DNA of 64,000 nt from Colwellia sp. M166. Lineage in GTDB: Bacteria > Pseudomonadota > Gammaproteobacteria > Enterobacterales > Alteromonadaceae. The stretch's first letter is position 1. Each line of letters starts with the position of its first letter. The DNA lies in the NCBI RefSeq assembly GCF_024585285.1, contig NZ_CP040755.1, positions 3,038,001 to 3,102,000 on the forward strand, written 5' to 3'. A program made the translations under genes and the position numbers. Positions 26,803 through 34,848 of this stretch are shown here, one piece after another. The notes under the pieces were generated by a model. It did no database searches. It saw only the letters and a program-made list of their open reading frames with translations, and was not told the DNA's origin.

Positions 26803-29508
26803 TTAAACGATATTTCTAGGAGCAAATGAAAAACTGCGGAATTCAGATTTATATTTACTCTCTCCTAGTTTTCGAATGTTAGCAACACCCATTTTGAAGT
26901 TATAGTTACCAGAAATCTGATCTACAACACGGGCTGTTAATGAATTGCTTGGTTGGCGCATATCCATCATATTAGCGTAAAGCACACCTTTTTTAACGCA
27001 AGGTGTGACGATAGCAACAGCTGTTACTGCGGCTTTGCTCAACTCAATATGACCATTCTTCATAAGACTACTGAACTGAAAGTCATTACCGTGTACACCT
27101 AGAATGGTATCTTTAAAAGCAGCGACACGATCGGAGTACATCATGACTTGATCGCCAGATTCAATTCCGCGCTTTTTAGCATCTTCAGGATTGATTTCTA
27201 CCCAGTTTTCAGGCCAACGTTGAATGGTATATGCACGTCGTTCGACATCATCAAAGCCAGATTGCCAAATTTCGTTGATACGACCATTTGAAAACCAAAG
27301 TTCATCTTCCTTGGGCGTTATCCATTCATAGAAGTCAGAAAAAAGATTCCAAGGGTGTTTCTGTAGATTGATTTTACCGGTTTGACTGTTAAAGTGAGTT
27401 AACTTTTTACCTAAGACATTTGCCCCTTTAGGTCCATTTTCGAGCCCCATCTCTTTTAAACGTGTTTTGTCTTGCATTAATTCGGTATCATGCAAACGTT
27501 TTGTACCAACTAATTTACCTGTATCATAATTATAAAATACAGGTCCTTGAATGCCATCAGTACCAAATTCTCGTAGTTTTTCATGTAAGGTTTTCCCCTC
27601 TTTGTGAGCGGCAATTTTAACCATATGAAAGTCTTTGCGTGATCCACGGGAGAAACGTGAAGCTTCTTCGGCAACATCATTCGAGTTCTTCCAGTCAAAA
27701 CCATCAAACCCCATACGTTTTGCCAGTTGACTAATGATCCACCAATCAGGTTTTGCCTGGCCTGGTGCGTCATTGAATTTTTGATAAAGTCTTAAGCGAC
27801 GCTCACCATTGGCGCGGATAAAATCTTCTTCACCCCAGCCAGCTGCAGGAAACACTATATCTGCAAATTTGGCACCTATGGGATCTCGAAGGTAAATATC
27901 TTGGTTAATTACCACCATACCTCCAGAGTCAGCACGTTTTTTGAGCGTTTCAATAATCTCTTTTTTATCATAGGTATATACTTGGTGAGGATTTCTAGTT
28001 ACAAGTTCCCAGAACTTTTTCTGTAATCCTTGAGTACCACACATTGATTGAATCCACGTCGTGCCAATAACATGAGCAAAACGCGTATGTCCTGAATAAG
28101 TCCAACGGTCAGTATCAAGTGCTCTACGACGACGACCAGGTACTTTCTCTGGTGATTTGTTACGTGGTAATTTACCTCCACCTAAACCACCACGTTGATG
28201 CCCGCCCAATCGTCCAATCACCTGTCCTGCTCTACCACCTGCTCCAATTATGGTAGCCAAAGAACTGATTGCGTTGGTATTTCCGGTATTATTTGACCAA
28301 TAAAACCCTTTTTCAATGGCAATTGATGATTTGATACGTGTGCCATCTGCTTTCGGTTTCGCCAGCATTTCAGCTGCTTTATAAATTTTTTCAATATCTA
28401 TTCCAGCAACTTCAGCCGCATATTTTGGGTCATATTCTTTTTGTTCAAATACCCATTTTTTATAGTCTTCATAACCTTTTGTCTGGAATTTCCCCCAGGT
28501 TGTTCGCCATTGCCAAGGGGTGTTGCGAGTACCTTGCCCGAAGCCTGAATTTGACTCCCATTGGTTGTTAACCCACTTATCAATCCACTCTTTGTCTTGC
28601 CAACCATTTTCCATAATAACTTTTAATATGGCACCTAAAACTAAGTTATCTGAACCAGGGTTAACATCCAAGTGCAAACCTCCATGCTTTTTCATAAAAG
28701 CTATACCGGCCGTTTCTCGTGGATTCAAAATCACTGTTTTCATACCAGATAATATTGCCGGCATCATGAATTGTGTAAATAAAACCGTTTTAGTTTCATA
28801 AGGGTCAGTGCCGCACACCATTAAAGTATCAGCACTAGCCCAGTCATCGTAAGCAGGGGCAAAGTTATCAAAACCAGCATCTCGAAAACCAGGAGTTGAT
28901 GTAACGTCGGATGGGGTATCATGAAAACTGAAATTTGCGGTGTTTACGTGACGTAATGCATATTTGGTTACCGCATAAGTATTCTCAATATATTGATACG
29001 AAAATGATTTTACTCCATATGCATTATCACCATGCACTTTCCTTACATGATTTCCAACTTCAGCGGCAATATCAAGAGCAAAACCCCAAGGAACTGGTTG
29101 TAATTGACCTCCAATCCTAAGTAGTGGCTGAGTTAAACGATCGCGGGTTCCTGTTTTGGGGTTATAGGGTTTTTGCGCTAACAAACCACCGCGCATACTC
29201 GAATCACCATTTTTGTTGATGTGTTTATTCCCTTTATCGGGAATGATAATGATATTATGAGGTTTCCCTTCATGCATAATTACGTTGTGTTGTGTGGGGG
29301 CTACCCATGCTTGTAGCGCTGATGTCGGGAAATCAACCCCAAATGCATTTTGGTGTGCTTTTACGCCGCCATTAGCGACCTCTAGTGGCCAACGATAAAC
29401 ATTATAACCACAGCCAACAATGCAATAATCACAGGCTGTAGTGATTATTTCTGCTGATTTTGGTGGTAAAGGCGCGTGATCTTCTGGAATATAAAAATTA
29501 GTAGTCAT
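26803..29508 (-). CDS. idrA: Iodate reductase-type molybdopterin oxidoreductase, catalytic subunit (IdrA/AioA family)
   Basis: A 901-residue bis-MGD molybdoenzyme of the arsenite oxidase (AioA) group within the DMSO reductase superfamily. The cluster motif is CDYCIVGCGY (Cys26, Cys29, Cys33) with Ser104 in GDSSMRGG at the fourth site, the sign of the [3Fe-4S] cluster of AioA/IdrA. Later motifs fit the family (DTLMVCGTDPYETKTVLF, QRGGLGGG, DIVFPAAGWGEEDF, WPENWVEINPEDAKKRGIESGDQVMMYS). It has no signal peptide, so export would be by its Tat-bearing Rieske partner. Two di-haem peroxidase genes beside it point to iodate reductase rather than arsenite oxidase: in the known idrABP1P2 system IdrAB reduces periplasmic iodate and the peroxidases remove hydrogen peroxide. 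Substrate is inferred from context. Confidence 0.82.
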   Translation of the reverse strand: MTTNFYIPEDHAPLPPKSAEIITTACDYCIVGCGYNVYRWPLEVANGGVKAHQNAFGVDFPTSALQAWVAPTQHNVIMHEGKPHNIIIIPDKGNKHINKNGDSSMRGGLLAQKPYNPKTGTRDRLTQPLLRIGGQLQPVPWGFALDIAAEVGNHVRKVHGDNAYGVKSFSYQYIENTYAVTKYALRHVNTANFSFHDTPSDVTSTPGFRDAGFDNFAPAYDDWASADTLMVCGTDPYETKTVLFTQFMMPAILSGMKTVILNPRETAGIAFMKKHGGLHLDVNPGSDNLVLGAILKVIMENGWQDKEWIDKWVNNQWESNSGFGQGTRNTPWQWRTTWGKFQTKGYEDYKKWVFEQKEYDPKYAAEVAGIDIEKIYKAAEMLAKPKADGTRIKSSIAIEKGFYWSNNTGNTNAISSLATIIGAGGRAGQVIGRLGGHQRGGLGGGKLPRNKSPEKVPGRRRRALDTDRWTYSGHTRFAHVIGTTWIQSMCGTQGLQKKFWELVTRNPHQVYTYDKKEIIETLKKRADSGGMVVINQDIYLRDPIGAKFADIVFPAAGWGEEDFIRANGERRLRLYQKFNDAPGQAKPDWWIISQLAKRMGFDGFDWKNSNDVAEEASRFSRGSRKDFHMVKIAAHKEGKTLHEKLREFGTDGIQGPVFYNYDTGKLVGTKRLHDTELMQDKTRLKEMGLENGPKGANVLGKKLTHFNSQTGKINLQKHPWNLFSDFYEWITPKEDELWFSNGRINEIWQSGFDDVERRAYTIQRWPENWVEINPEDAKKRGIESGDQVMMYSDRVAAFKDTILGVHGNDFQFSSLMKNGHIELSKAAVTAVAIVTPCVKKGVLYANMMDMRQPSNSLTARVVDQISGNYNFKMGVANIRKLGESKYKSEFRSFSFAPRNIV

Positions 29509-29518
29509 TTTTGTTCTC

Positions 29519-30109
29519 CTATCCTAACATCAAGTTGTCTGTGCGACCGAATAGCAGTCCCATAACGCCTACAGCGTATATATCATCACCATCAACCTCT
29601 AATAACACTTGTGGCAAACTTTCATAAGCTTGTCCTGAAACGATAATTCCATGACGTCTAATATCAAAGGTTGATAAATGCAAAGGGCATTGACCTACTG
29701 TGCGATGTTCACCAGTTACTTTATATGATCCCATTAAAGGACCACCTTGATGTGTGCACATATAACTAAAAGCGACGATATCTTTTTGTTTACCAACACC
29801 TCCTCCACACTCAATACCCGCTTTAATGAGCATAGCTTGTGAATTAGGGCCGTTATCTGGATAGTTAAAATCAAAGGTTTTATTATCTTTTAGTTGACTC
29901 ATCGTCGCAATTTTCTTACGTGGATACCCTGTAACTCTTGCATTGATTTCTCTAGCGCTAGCAATTCCAGGAAAAAGTGAAACTGCAACCATAGTTGTTG
30001 CTGTTGCTACACCTGAATAAACTAAGAATTCTCTACGAGACACCATGCACTTGCCATGTTCAATCGCGTCATCTCTTGAGTCGAGTTTATCTGAATTTAT
30101 AGTGCTCAT
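29519..30109 (-). CDS. idrB: Rieske [2Fe-2S] small subunit of iodate reductase-type enzyme (IdrB/AioB family)
   Basis: A 196-residue Rieske subunit that passes electrons to the molybdo-subunit encoded 10 bases downstream. It has a Tat signal (SRREFLVYSGVATATTMVAV, twin Arg 25-26), which should carry the folded pair to the periplasm. The cluster ligands are Cys118-x-His120 (CTHQGGPL) and Cys141-x2-His144 (CPLHLSTFD). The two extra cysteines that form a disulfide in many Rieske proteins are absent (Gly and Leu stand there), as in some AioB proteins, which is expected to affect redox potential. The start overlaps the preceding peroxidase gene by 4 bases. Confidence 0.85.
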   Translation of the reverse strand: MSTINSDKLDSRDDAIEHGKCMVSRREFLVYSGVATATTMVAVSLFPGIASAREINARVTGYPRKKIATMSQLKDNKTFDFNYPDNGPNSQAMLIKAGIECGGGVGKQKDIVAFSYMCTHQGGPLMGSYKVTGEHRTVGQCPLHLSTFDIRRHGIIVSGQAYESLPQVLLEVDGDDIYAVGVMGLLFGRTDNLMLG

Positions 30110-31428
30110 TTTTTTGCCTCCAACAATTCTTGTTCGGTAAACAATGGTTGATAGTCTGGAATGTCAGGACGAGTAAGACCAATTTTATTTCCTGAAAAAG
30201 CCTCTAGAAAAGCTAGTAGTTGTGCTTTTTCTTGTTGATTTAATCCTAACGGTTTAATTAATTCGCTTTTATTGTGTGCGTAACCTGAAGTTCTTCCATC
30301 TTCGGCAATACCACCGCGATCGTAAAAGTCAACCACATCTGCCATAGTTTCTAAAGTACCATTGTGCATGTAAGGCGCCGTATACTTGGTGTACCGTAAT
30401 GATGGCGTTCTAAAAGCTCCTTTCATATCTTTCATTTTTCCACGAAAGTAGACTCCAGGATCTGCTTTAGCACTACGATATAATGTTTCATTAGAACCTT
30501 TAGCGTACATTTCGTAACGGAAAGTTATTTGGGCTAAGGAGTCACTTTCCCAGCGCTTGTTACTTGGCACGCCAATATTGTAAAAAGCTTCGTCACTGGC
30601 TAAGGCACCATTATGGCAAGCAATACACTGTGCTTTTCCCTCAAATAAAGTCTTACCTTTGATTTGCTCTTCAGTTAGTGCCTGTTTATCACCTAATAAA
30701 TAATTGTCTAGCGGTGTATCACGTTGTACTAAGCTGCGTTCAAAAGCCGCGATAGCTTTCCAGGCATTGCTAACTTTTGGCCAATCATCACCAAAGACTT
30801 GTTTAAAACGTTTAACATAATCAGGAACAAGCGCTAGACGAGCTTCCATCAAATCATCTTCACCATTTCCAGCAACAGCACCTTTTGCTGCACCTTTGGC
30901 TTGTGCCTCTAATGACTTGGACGAACCTGCCCAAAATAGTTTTCCATAATAGGCTGAATTAACTATAGTTTGTGAGTTTCTCCAGTGAACAGTTCCTGGA
31001 TACCCCATTGAAATGTCGGCAGGAAAATCCCAACCAGTTTCAGGTAAATGGCATGAAACACATGGTGTTGAAGTATTTCCACCGAGCTTTCCGTCGAAAA
31101 ATAACATCTTACCTAACTCAACTTTTTCTGGTGTCATTAGATTATCTTTAGGCTCAGGTACTGGACCTAAAGGCGCTAATGCTGGGTAAACTTTACCAGC
31201 CAAGTTAATGTTTTCTTGTTTAGGAATTTTTCTTGTTGCTTTAGCATCTATAATTAATTTAACTAGTGCTTGGTCAACATCATTATTTTTGTTGCTTACC
31301 TTTTTATTCGATATGTTTTCTGGCATTGGTGCTGCAACAGAAGTATTGGTATTACAAGCAGTTAACATCAATGGCAATATTAGAAAACAAGTTTTACTCA
31401 GTCTATTTCTTACTTTATTTGTATTCAT
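30106..31428 (-). CDS. Di-haem cytochrome c peroxidase, lipoprotein (IdrP1/IdrP2 type)
   Basis: A 440-residue periplasmic peroxidase of the MauG/CcpA family. The signal ends in LTAC with Cys25, so it is probably a lipoprotein. Two haem c motifs are seen, CVSCH (123-127) and CIACH (268-272), with the family stretches LGKMLFFDGKLGGNTSTPC, GTVHWRNSQTIVNSAYYG and GAFRTPSLRYTKYTAPYMHNGTLETMADVVDFY. The ATG at 31428 is chosen over an upstream GTG at 31440 because AGGTGGGA lies just before it. It begins 12 bases after the other peroxidase gene. In the known iodate reductase system these enzymes are thought to remove hydrogen peroxide released during catalysis. Which of idrP1 or idrP2 this is I cannot say. 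Confidence 0.85.
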   Translation of the reverse strand: MNTNKVRNRLSKTCFLILPLMLTACNTNTSVAAPMPENISNKKVSNKNNDVDQALVKLIIDAKATRKIPKQENINLAGKVYPALAPLGPVPEPKDNLMTPEKVELGKMLFFDGKLGGNTSTPCVSCHLPETGWDFPADISMGYPGTVHWRNSQTIVNSAYYGKLFWAGSSKSLEAQAKGAAKGAVAGNGEDDLMEARLALVPDYVKRFKQVFGDDWPKVSNAWKAIAAFERSLVQRDTPLDNYLLGDKQALTEEQIKGKTLFEGKAQCIACHNGALASDEAFYNIGVPSNKRWESDSLAQITFRYEMYAKGSNETLYRSAKADPGVYFRGKMKDMKGAFRTPSLRYTKYTAPYMHNGTLETMADVVDFYDRGGIAEDGRTSGYAHNKSELIKPLGLNQQEKAQLLAFLEAFSGNKIGLTRPDIPDYQPLFTEQELLEAKK

Positions 31429-31440
31429 TATTATTCCCAC

Positions 31441-32553
31441 CTAATTTTTAACATCTAGCCAATTAGAAATGACTTCATAGTTATAATCGCTTTTCGTCCA
31501 AACATGCTTATCTGTCGTTAAAGGGGTGTCGCTAGAAAGTGATTTTAGAAATGAGACTAACGCCATTTGTTCGTGTTTGCTCAAGTTCAGTGGCTTTATA
31601 CGTTCATCTTTGTTTTTATCTTGTTCGCCACCTGCATTATAAAAGGCCACAACTTCTTCAAGACTAGAAAACATACCGTTATGCATATAAGGCGCGGTAT
31701 ACTTTAACTCACGTAAAGTTGGCACCATAAACTTTCCAATATCACTGCCATCAGCCTTATGTGAACGGACATGAGCACCAACATCTCTTTTCAGATTCAT
31801 ATAATTCTCATTACCCATAAACATGTTAAAAGCGATAAATGCTTGATGTCGAGAGACATCAGTAAAAATGTTCAAGTTTTCAGGAACCCCAGTATTGTAT
31901 GCATTACCATCTGAGAAGAGAGGTCCGTTATGACAGCCTGAACAACCAGCTTTGCCTTTAAATAACTCAAAACCACGTTTGGCAGTTGCAGTCATCTTAT
32001 AGGTATCAAAAGGGGTTGTTGAACTCACTAAGCTTTTCAAATACTCAGGAATTGCTTTTCGAACACTGCCGTTTGAGGGTTCTCCATATCCTGCTTCTTT
32101 AAACATTTCGATATATATAGGATCTTGTTTAATACGCTCTTGCATTAATCGCATGTCCATATTCATGATGTAATCTTCAGTGATCATTTCACGAGTGACA
32201 TCATTTAGGTTTGTACCTATTCGGCCATCATGCATCCAACTTTTTTTGAATGTTGTATTAATTAATGTAGGTGCATTTCTAAAAAGATTGTTTCCGGGGT
32301 AACCAGGGGATAATGCTTCTTTACTTGAAAATCCATTGTCTGGTTGGTGACAACTTGCACACGATGTGGATGTATCGCCTGAAAGTCTTGCATCAAAAAA
32401 TAAACGTTTTCCTAGCGCCGCTTTTGCTTCATCGACCTTTACGGTTGGCAAATTTCCAAACCTAACGCTCTCAGCGTTAGAATTTGCCGTGATTAAGAAA
32501 AGGCTCAGCGCAAAGGGCATCAAAAAGCGACTTTTGTTCGCAGTAGGACCCAT
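31441..32553 (-). CDS. Di-haem cytochrome c peroxidase, soluble (IdrP1/IdrP2 type)
   Basis: A 370-residue periplasmic di-haem peroxidase and the first gene of the idr-like operon. It has a signal peptide (MGPTANKSRFLMPFALSLFL, cleaved after NSNA), haem motifs CASCH (65-69) and CSGCH (204-208), and RLFFDARLSGDTSTSCASCH, FMVPTLRELKYTAPYMHNGMFSSLEEVVAFY. Unlike its neighbour it has no lipobox, so one peroxidase would be soluble and one membrane-bound. The ATG at 32553 is chosen because CAGGAG lies 6 bases upstream and the signal then starts cleanly; a longer frame to 32640 would add 29 residues and run over the promoter. A sigma-54-type promoter lies at 32625-32639. Confidence 0.86.
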   Translation of the reverse strand: MGPTANKSRFLMPFALSLFLITANSNAESVRFGNLPTVKVDEAKAALGKRLFFDARLSGDTSTSCASCHQPDNGFSSKEALSPGYPGNNLFRNAPTLINTTFKKSWMHDGRIGTNLNDVTREMITEDYIMNMDMRLMQERIKQDPIYIEMFKEAGYGEPSNGSVRKAIPEYLKSLVSSTTPFDTYKMTATAKRGFELFKGKAGCSGCHNGPLFSDGNAYNTGVPENLNIFTDVSRHQAFIAFNMFMGNENYMNLKRDVGAHVRSHKADGSDIGKFMVPTLRELKYTAPYMHNGMFSSLEEVVAFYNAGGEQDKNKDERIKPLNLSKHEQMALVSFLKSLSSDTPLTTDKHVWTKSDYNYEVISNWLDVKN

Positions 32554-32624
32554 ATTACTCTCCTGATTTTTAGTGTTATAAATAAAATTTACACGAGTTA
32601 TTTCGTATTGAGTATTTACTTTAA

Positions 32625-32639
32625 GCAGATATTGAGCCA
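32625..32639 (-). promoter_or_regulatory. Sigma-54-type (-24/-12) promoter of the idr-like operon
   Basis: On the minus strand the site is TGGCTCAATATCTGC followed by TT, against TGGCACGNNNNTTGC. GG and GC are exactly spaced, and most other defined positions agree, including TGGC. Transcription would start near 32613, 60 bases before the chosen ATG. A dyad ATGCCT-N5-AGGCAT at 32772-32788, about 160 bases upstream, is a candidate activator site. Confidence 0.7.
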
Positions 32640-32771
32640 TATATATTTTTGTAATAAATACAATGTGTTATGGTTTTTTGTTGGGCGATTTTAGGGAGGA
32701 GTGTAACGAAGTGTTTAATTTGTTTTAACGAACATGCAAATAGTTAAATTCATTTACGATGTTTCTCACAG

Positions 32772-32788
32772 ATGCCTAGAACAGGCAT
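32772..32788. promoter_or_regulatory. Inverted repeat upstream of idr-like promoter, possible activator site
   Basis: ATGCCT-AGAAC-AGGCAT is a perfect 6-bp dyad with 5-base centre. Its place, about 160 bases before the expected transcription start of the idr-like operon, suits the enhancer of an NtrC-type regulator. No second copy was found near the HEAT promoter, so this is only a candidate. Confidence 0.35.
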
Positions 32789-32903
32789 AAAATAACTGGT
32801 AGGTGTCAAGTATCTTTAAGCATGTCATTAAGTTCAAAAAATTTAAGTGTTTACTATTTACGGATTAATGAATGGGAAGTCCAGCGCTGCTAAAATAAGT
32901 TAT

Positions 32904-33338
32904 TTACACTGATAGTTTAAATAACTTAATAAGGTCCTCTTGTGAATCTGTCATTAAGTCGGCTAAGGTATATGCCTTTAGGCTGTCAATAAAAGCTCTT
33001 GTGGCGTCATTAAGGATTTGCTTAAATTTACAGGCAGGTAAAATTAAACATTTTTGTGTTTCGCAATCAACAATGTTGAGTGTACTTTCCAGCAAAATAA
33101 CCATCTCACCAATATTTATTTCTTCAGGAGGCAATTTTAGGAAAAAGCCGCCCCCTTTACCACGCTGAGTTTCGATGATATTGGCTTTGCCGAGTTGATG
33201 CACGATTTTATTAACATTGTTTCTAGAAATGTCATATAAAGTACTGATTTTATCGATACTGGCTTTTTCACCGCTTGGCAAAAGAGCAAGGTAAATAAGA
33301 GTTCTCATACCGTAGTCAGTATGTCGTGTTAAGTGCAT
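32904..33338 (-). CDS. nsrR: Nitric oxide-sensing Rrf2-family repressor NsrR
   Basis: A 144-residue Rrf2-type repressor. The N-terminal winged helix (MHLTRHTDYGMRTLIYLALLPSGEKASIDKI, RNNVNKIVHQLGKANIIETQRGKGGGFFL) matches E. coli NsrR by eye. The three cysteines of the Fe-S sensor are seen in DCETQKCLILPACKFKQ. NO attack on the cluster releases DNA. AAGGA lies 6 bases before the ATG. It lies upstream of the idr-like operon on the same strand and diverges from a ferredoxin-NADP reductase gene that has an NsrR-type operator. It may itself be transcribed from within 33339-33450. Confidence 0.88.
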   Translation of the reverse strand: MHLTRHTDYGMRTLIYLALLPSGEKASIDKISTLYDISRNNVNKIVHQLGKANIIETQRGKGGGFFLKLPPEEINIGEMVILLESTLNIVDCETQKCLILPACKFKQILNDATRAFIDSLKAYTLADLMTDSQEDLIKLFKLSV

Positions 33339-33754
33339 ATAATTTCCTTTTTGTGCAGTAATACCTCAGACAACCTATGTCATTGCTGGCTGGCATACTA
33401 TGCACCTCAGTTTCGAGCAAACTTTAAGATACCTGTTAGTAGTGGTCAACTAATTTTGCTTATTGCTAGTTAAGCGTAAAAACTCTGTTGCTTAGTTACC
33501 AAGTCAAATTGCTAGCAGTTGTAACTGCTATTTGTTCATGCTTAATAAATATTGCTTAGACAACAACCAGATAGATAGTTTTCCAGATTAGATTCTTGAT
33601 AATCGGTAAGCGAATATAGCATCAAATCTGCGGGCTTCTTACTGGTATCTTTGGTTTCAACCGCTGTTAAGAGAGCAATTAATTTCTGAAAAATATTCAT
33701 ATGTTAAATACCCGTAATGTACATTTGACATGTATATTATATCAAATGTATATT
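33339..33754. other. Intergenic region between nsrR and the reductase gene
   Basis: About 416 bases between divergent genes, up to the NsrR-type operator. No coding sequence is convincing. It is AT-rich with no clear hairpin or repeat. Confidence 0.45.
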
Positions 33755-33777
33755 AAGGTACATATTAAATGTATCTT
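33755..33777. promoter_or_regulatory. NsrR-type operator before the ferredoxin-NADP reductase gene
   Basis: The 23-base site has halves AAGGTACATAT and AAATGTATCTT around a central T. The E. coli NsrR consensus has halves AAGATGYATTT and AAATRCATCTT; nearly all positions agree and the spacing is exact. It ends 33 bases before the ATG at 33811, where it would overlap the promoter. Further copies of the half-site ATGTATATT lie just upstream (33730-33753). Confidence 0.7.
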
Positions 33778-33810
33778 TTTTTAGTCTCACTAAAGTAAGG
33801 AATTATCGCT

Positions 33811-34848
33811 ATGAAAACTTTAGCAACGGATGTTGTCATTATTGGCGCGGGTCCTGTTGGCATATTTCAGATATTTGAATTAGGCTTACAGGGATTAAAA
33901 GCGGTAGTAATAGATAGTGTTGCAGAGCTGGGCGGACAGTGTTCTCAGCTTTATCCTGATAAGCCTATTTATGATATTCCAGCTATTCCTGTCGCGTCAG
34001 CTCAAGCCATTATTGATGGTTTAGCAAAACAGGCATCGCCATTTCAAGCAAAATATTTACTATCTAATAAAGTTATTGAAATAGATAAAGTCAGTGAGCA
34101 GCTATTCTGGGTAAAAACCGATAAAGGTATGTCGGTGAAATGTCGGGCAATTATAATCGCTGCAGGTAGTGGGGCTTTTGAACCCGTACGGTTAAAAGTT
34201 AAAGGTATTGAAGCATTTGAAAACCGTCAGCTTTTTTATCGGGTAAAAGATAAAAATTTATATACAGATAAAAATATTGTTGTTTTAGGTGGCGGTGACA
34301 GTGCTTTTGATTGGGCGTTGACACTGCAGCCTATCGCAAAAAGTGTGCTCTTGATCCATCGAACCACTAACTTTAGAGCATCTCAAGCGAGTATAGATAG
34401 CATGGAAAAGCTCTGTGATAATCATGAAATGCAATTTTTAAGTGGACAGGTTGTTGATTACAAAAAAGATGGTGATGTCCTTAATAAACTTATTGTGCAA
34501 TCTTCTGGTATTAAAAGAACCGTAGATGTTGATCATTTATTAGTATTTTTTGGTCTTTCACCCAAAATTGGTCCTATCGCGGATTGGGCGTTAAAGATGA
34601 ATCATCATCAAATTTGTGTCGATACTGAAAAGTTTCAAACATCAGTTTCTGGTATTTATGCGGTTGGAGATATTAACTATTACCCAGGTAAAAGAAAACT
34701 GATTTTGAGTGGCTTTCATGAAGCAGCATTAGCCGCTTTTGCCATTAAGCAATCCATGGATACATCGAAGCGTGTTGCGACACTTTATACAACTACAAGC
34801 CCTATATTACATAAATTAATCAACCCTGCGGATATTTCGGAGCAATAA
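33811..34848 (+). CDS. Ferredoxin/flavodoxin-NADP+ reductase, thioredoxin reductase-like type
   Basis: A 345-residue FAD flavoprotein of the TrxR-like ferredoxin-NADP reductase group (YumC type). The FAD motif is VVIIGAGPVGIFQIFELG (about residues 8-25), followed by ELGGQCSQLYPDKPIYDIP. The NADP motif is NIVVLGGGDSAFDWA, and the end has GIYAVGDINYYPGKRKLILSGFHEAALAA. The redox CxxC of thioredoxin reductase is absent, which separates it from TrxB. It would move electrons between NADPH and ferredoxin or a similar carrier in the cytoplasm. The NsrR-type operator in its promoter suggests induction by nitric oxide, so it may feed an NO-removal or Fe-S repair path. Confidence 0.85.
   Translation: MKTLATDVVIIGAGPVGIFQIFELGLQGLKAVVIDSVAELGGQCSQLYPDKPIYDIPAIPVASAQAIIDGLAKQASPFQAKYLLSNKVIEIDKVSEQLFWVKTDKGMSVKCRAIIIAAGSGAFEPVRLKVKGIEAFENRQLFYRVKDKNLYTDKNIVVLGGGDSAFDWALTLQPIAKSVLLIHRTTNFRASQASIDSMEKLCDNHEMQFLSGQVVDYKKDGDVLNKLIVQSSGIKRTVDVDHLLVFFGLSPKIGPIADWALKMNHHQICVDTEKFQTSVSGIYAVGDINYYPGKRKLILSGFHEAALAAFAIKQSMDTSKRVATLYTTTSPILHKLINPADISEQ

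Noticed and set aside
26803..30109. Arsenite oxidase (aioBA) as the name of the Rieske/molybdo-subunit pair
   Set aside because: The two di-haem peroxidases in the same operon and the greater length of the large subunit fit iodate reductase better. It is kept as an alternative until a phylogeny is made.
31441..32640. Long start of the first peroxidase gene at 32640
   Set aside because: The extra 29 residues have no signal-like character, lie over the sigma-54-type promoter, and the ATG at 32553 has a clear CAGGAG and begins a signal peptide.
33391..33406. Possible sigma-54 site TGGCATACTATGCA
   Set aside because: The distance between GG and GC is two bases too short for a -24/-12 promoter.
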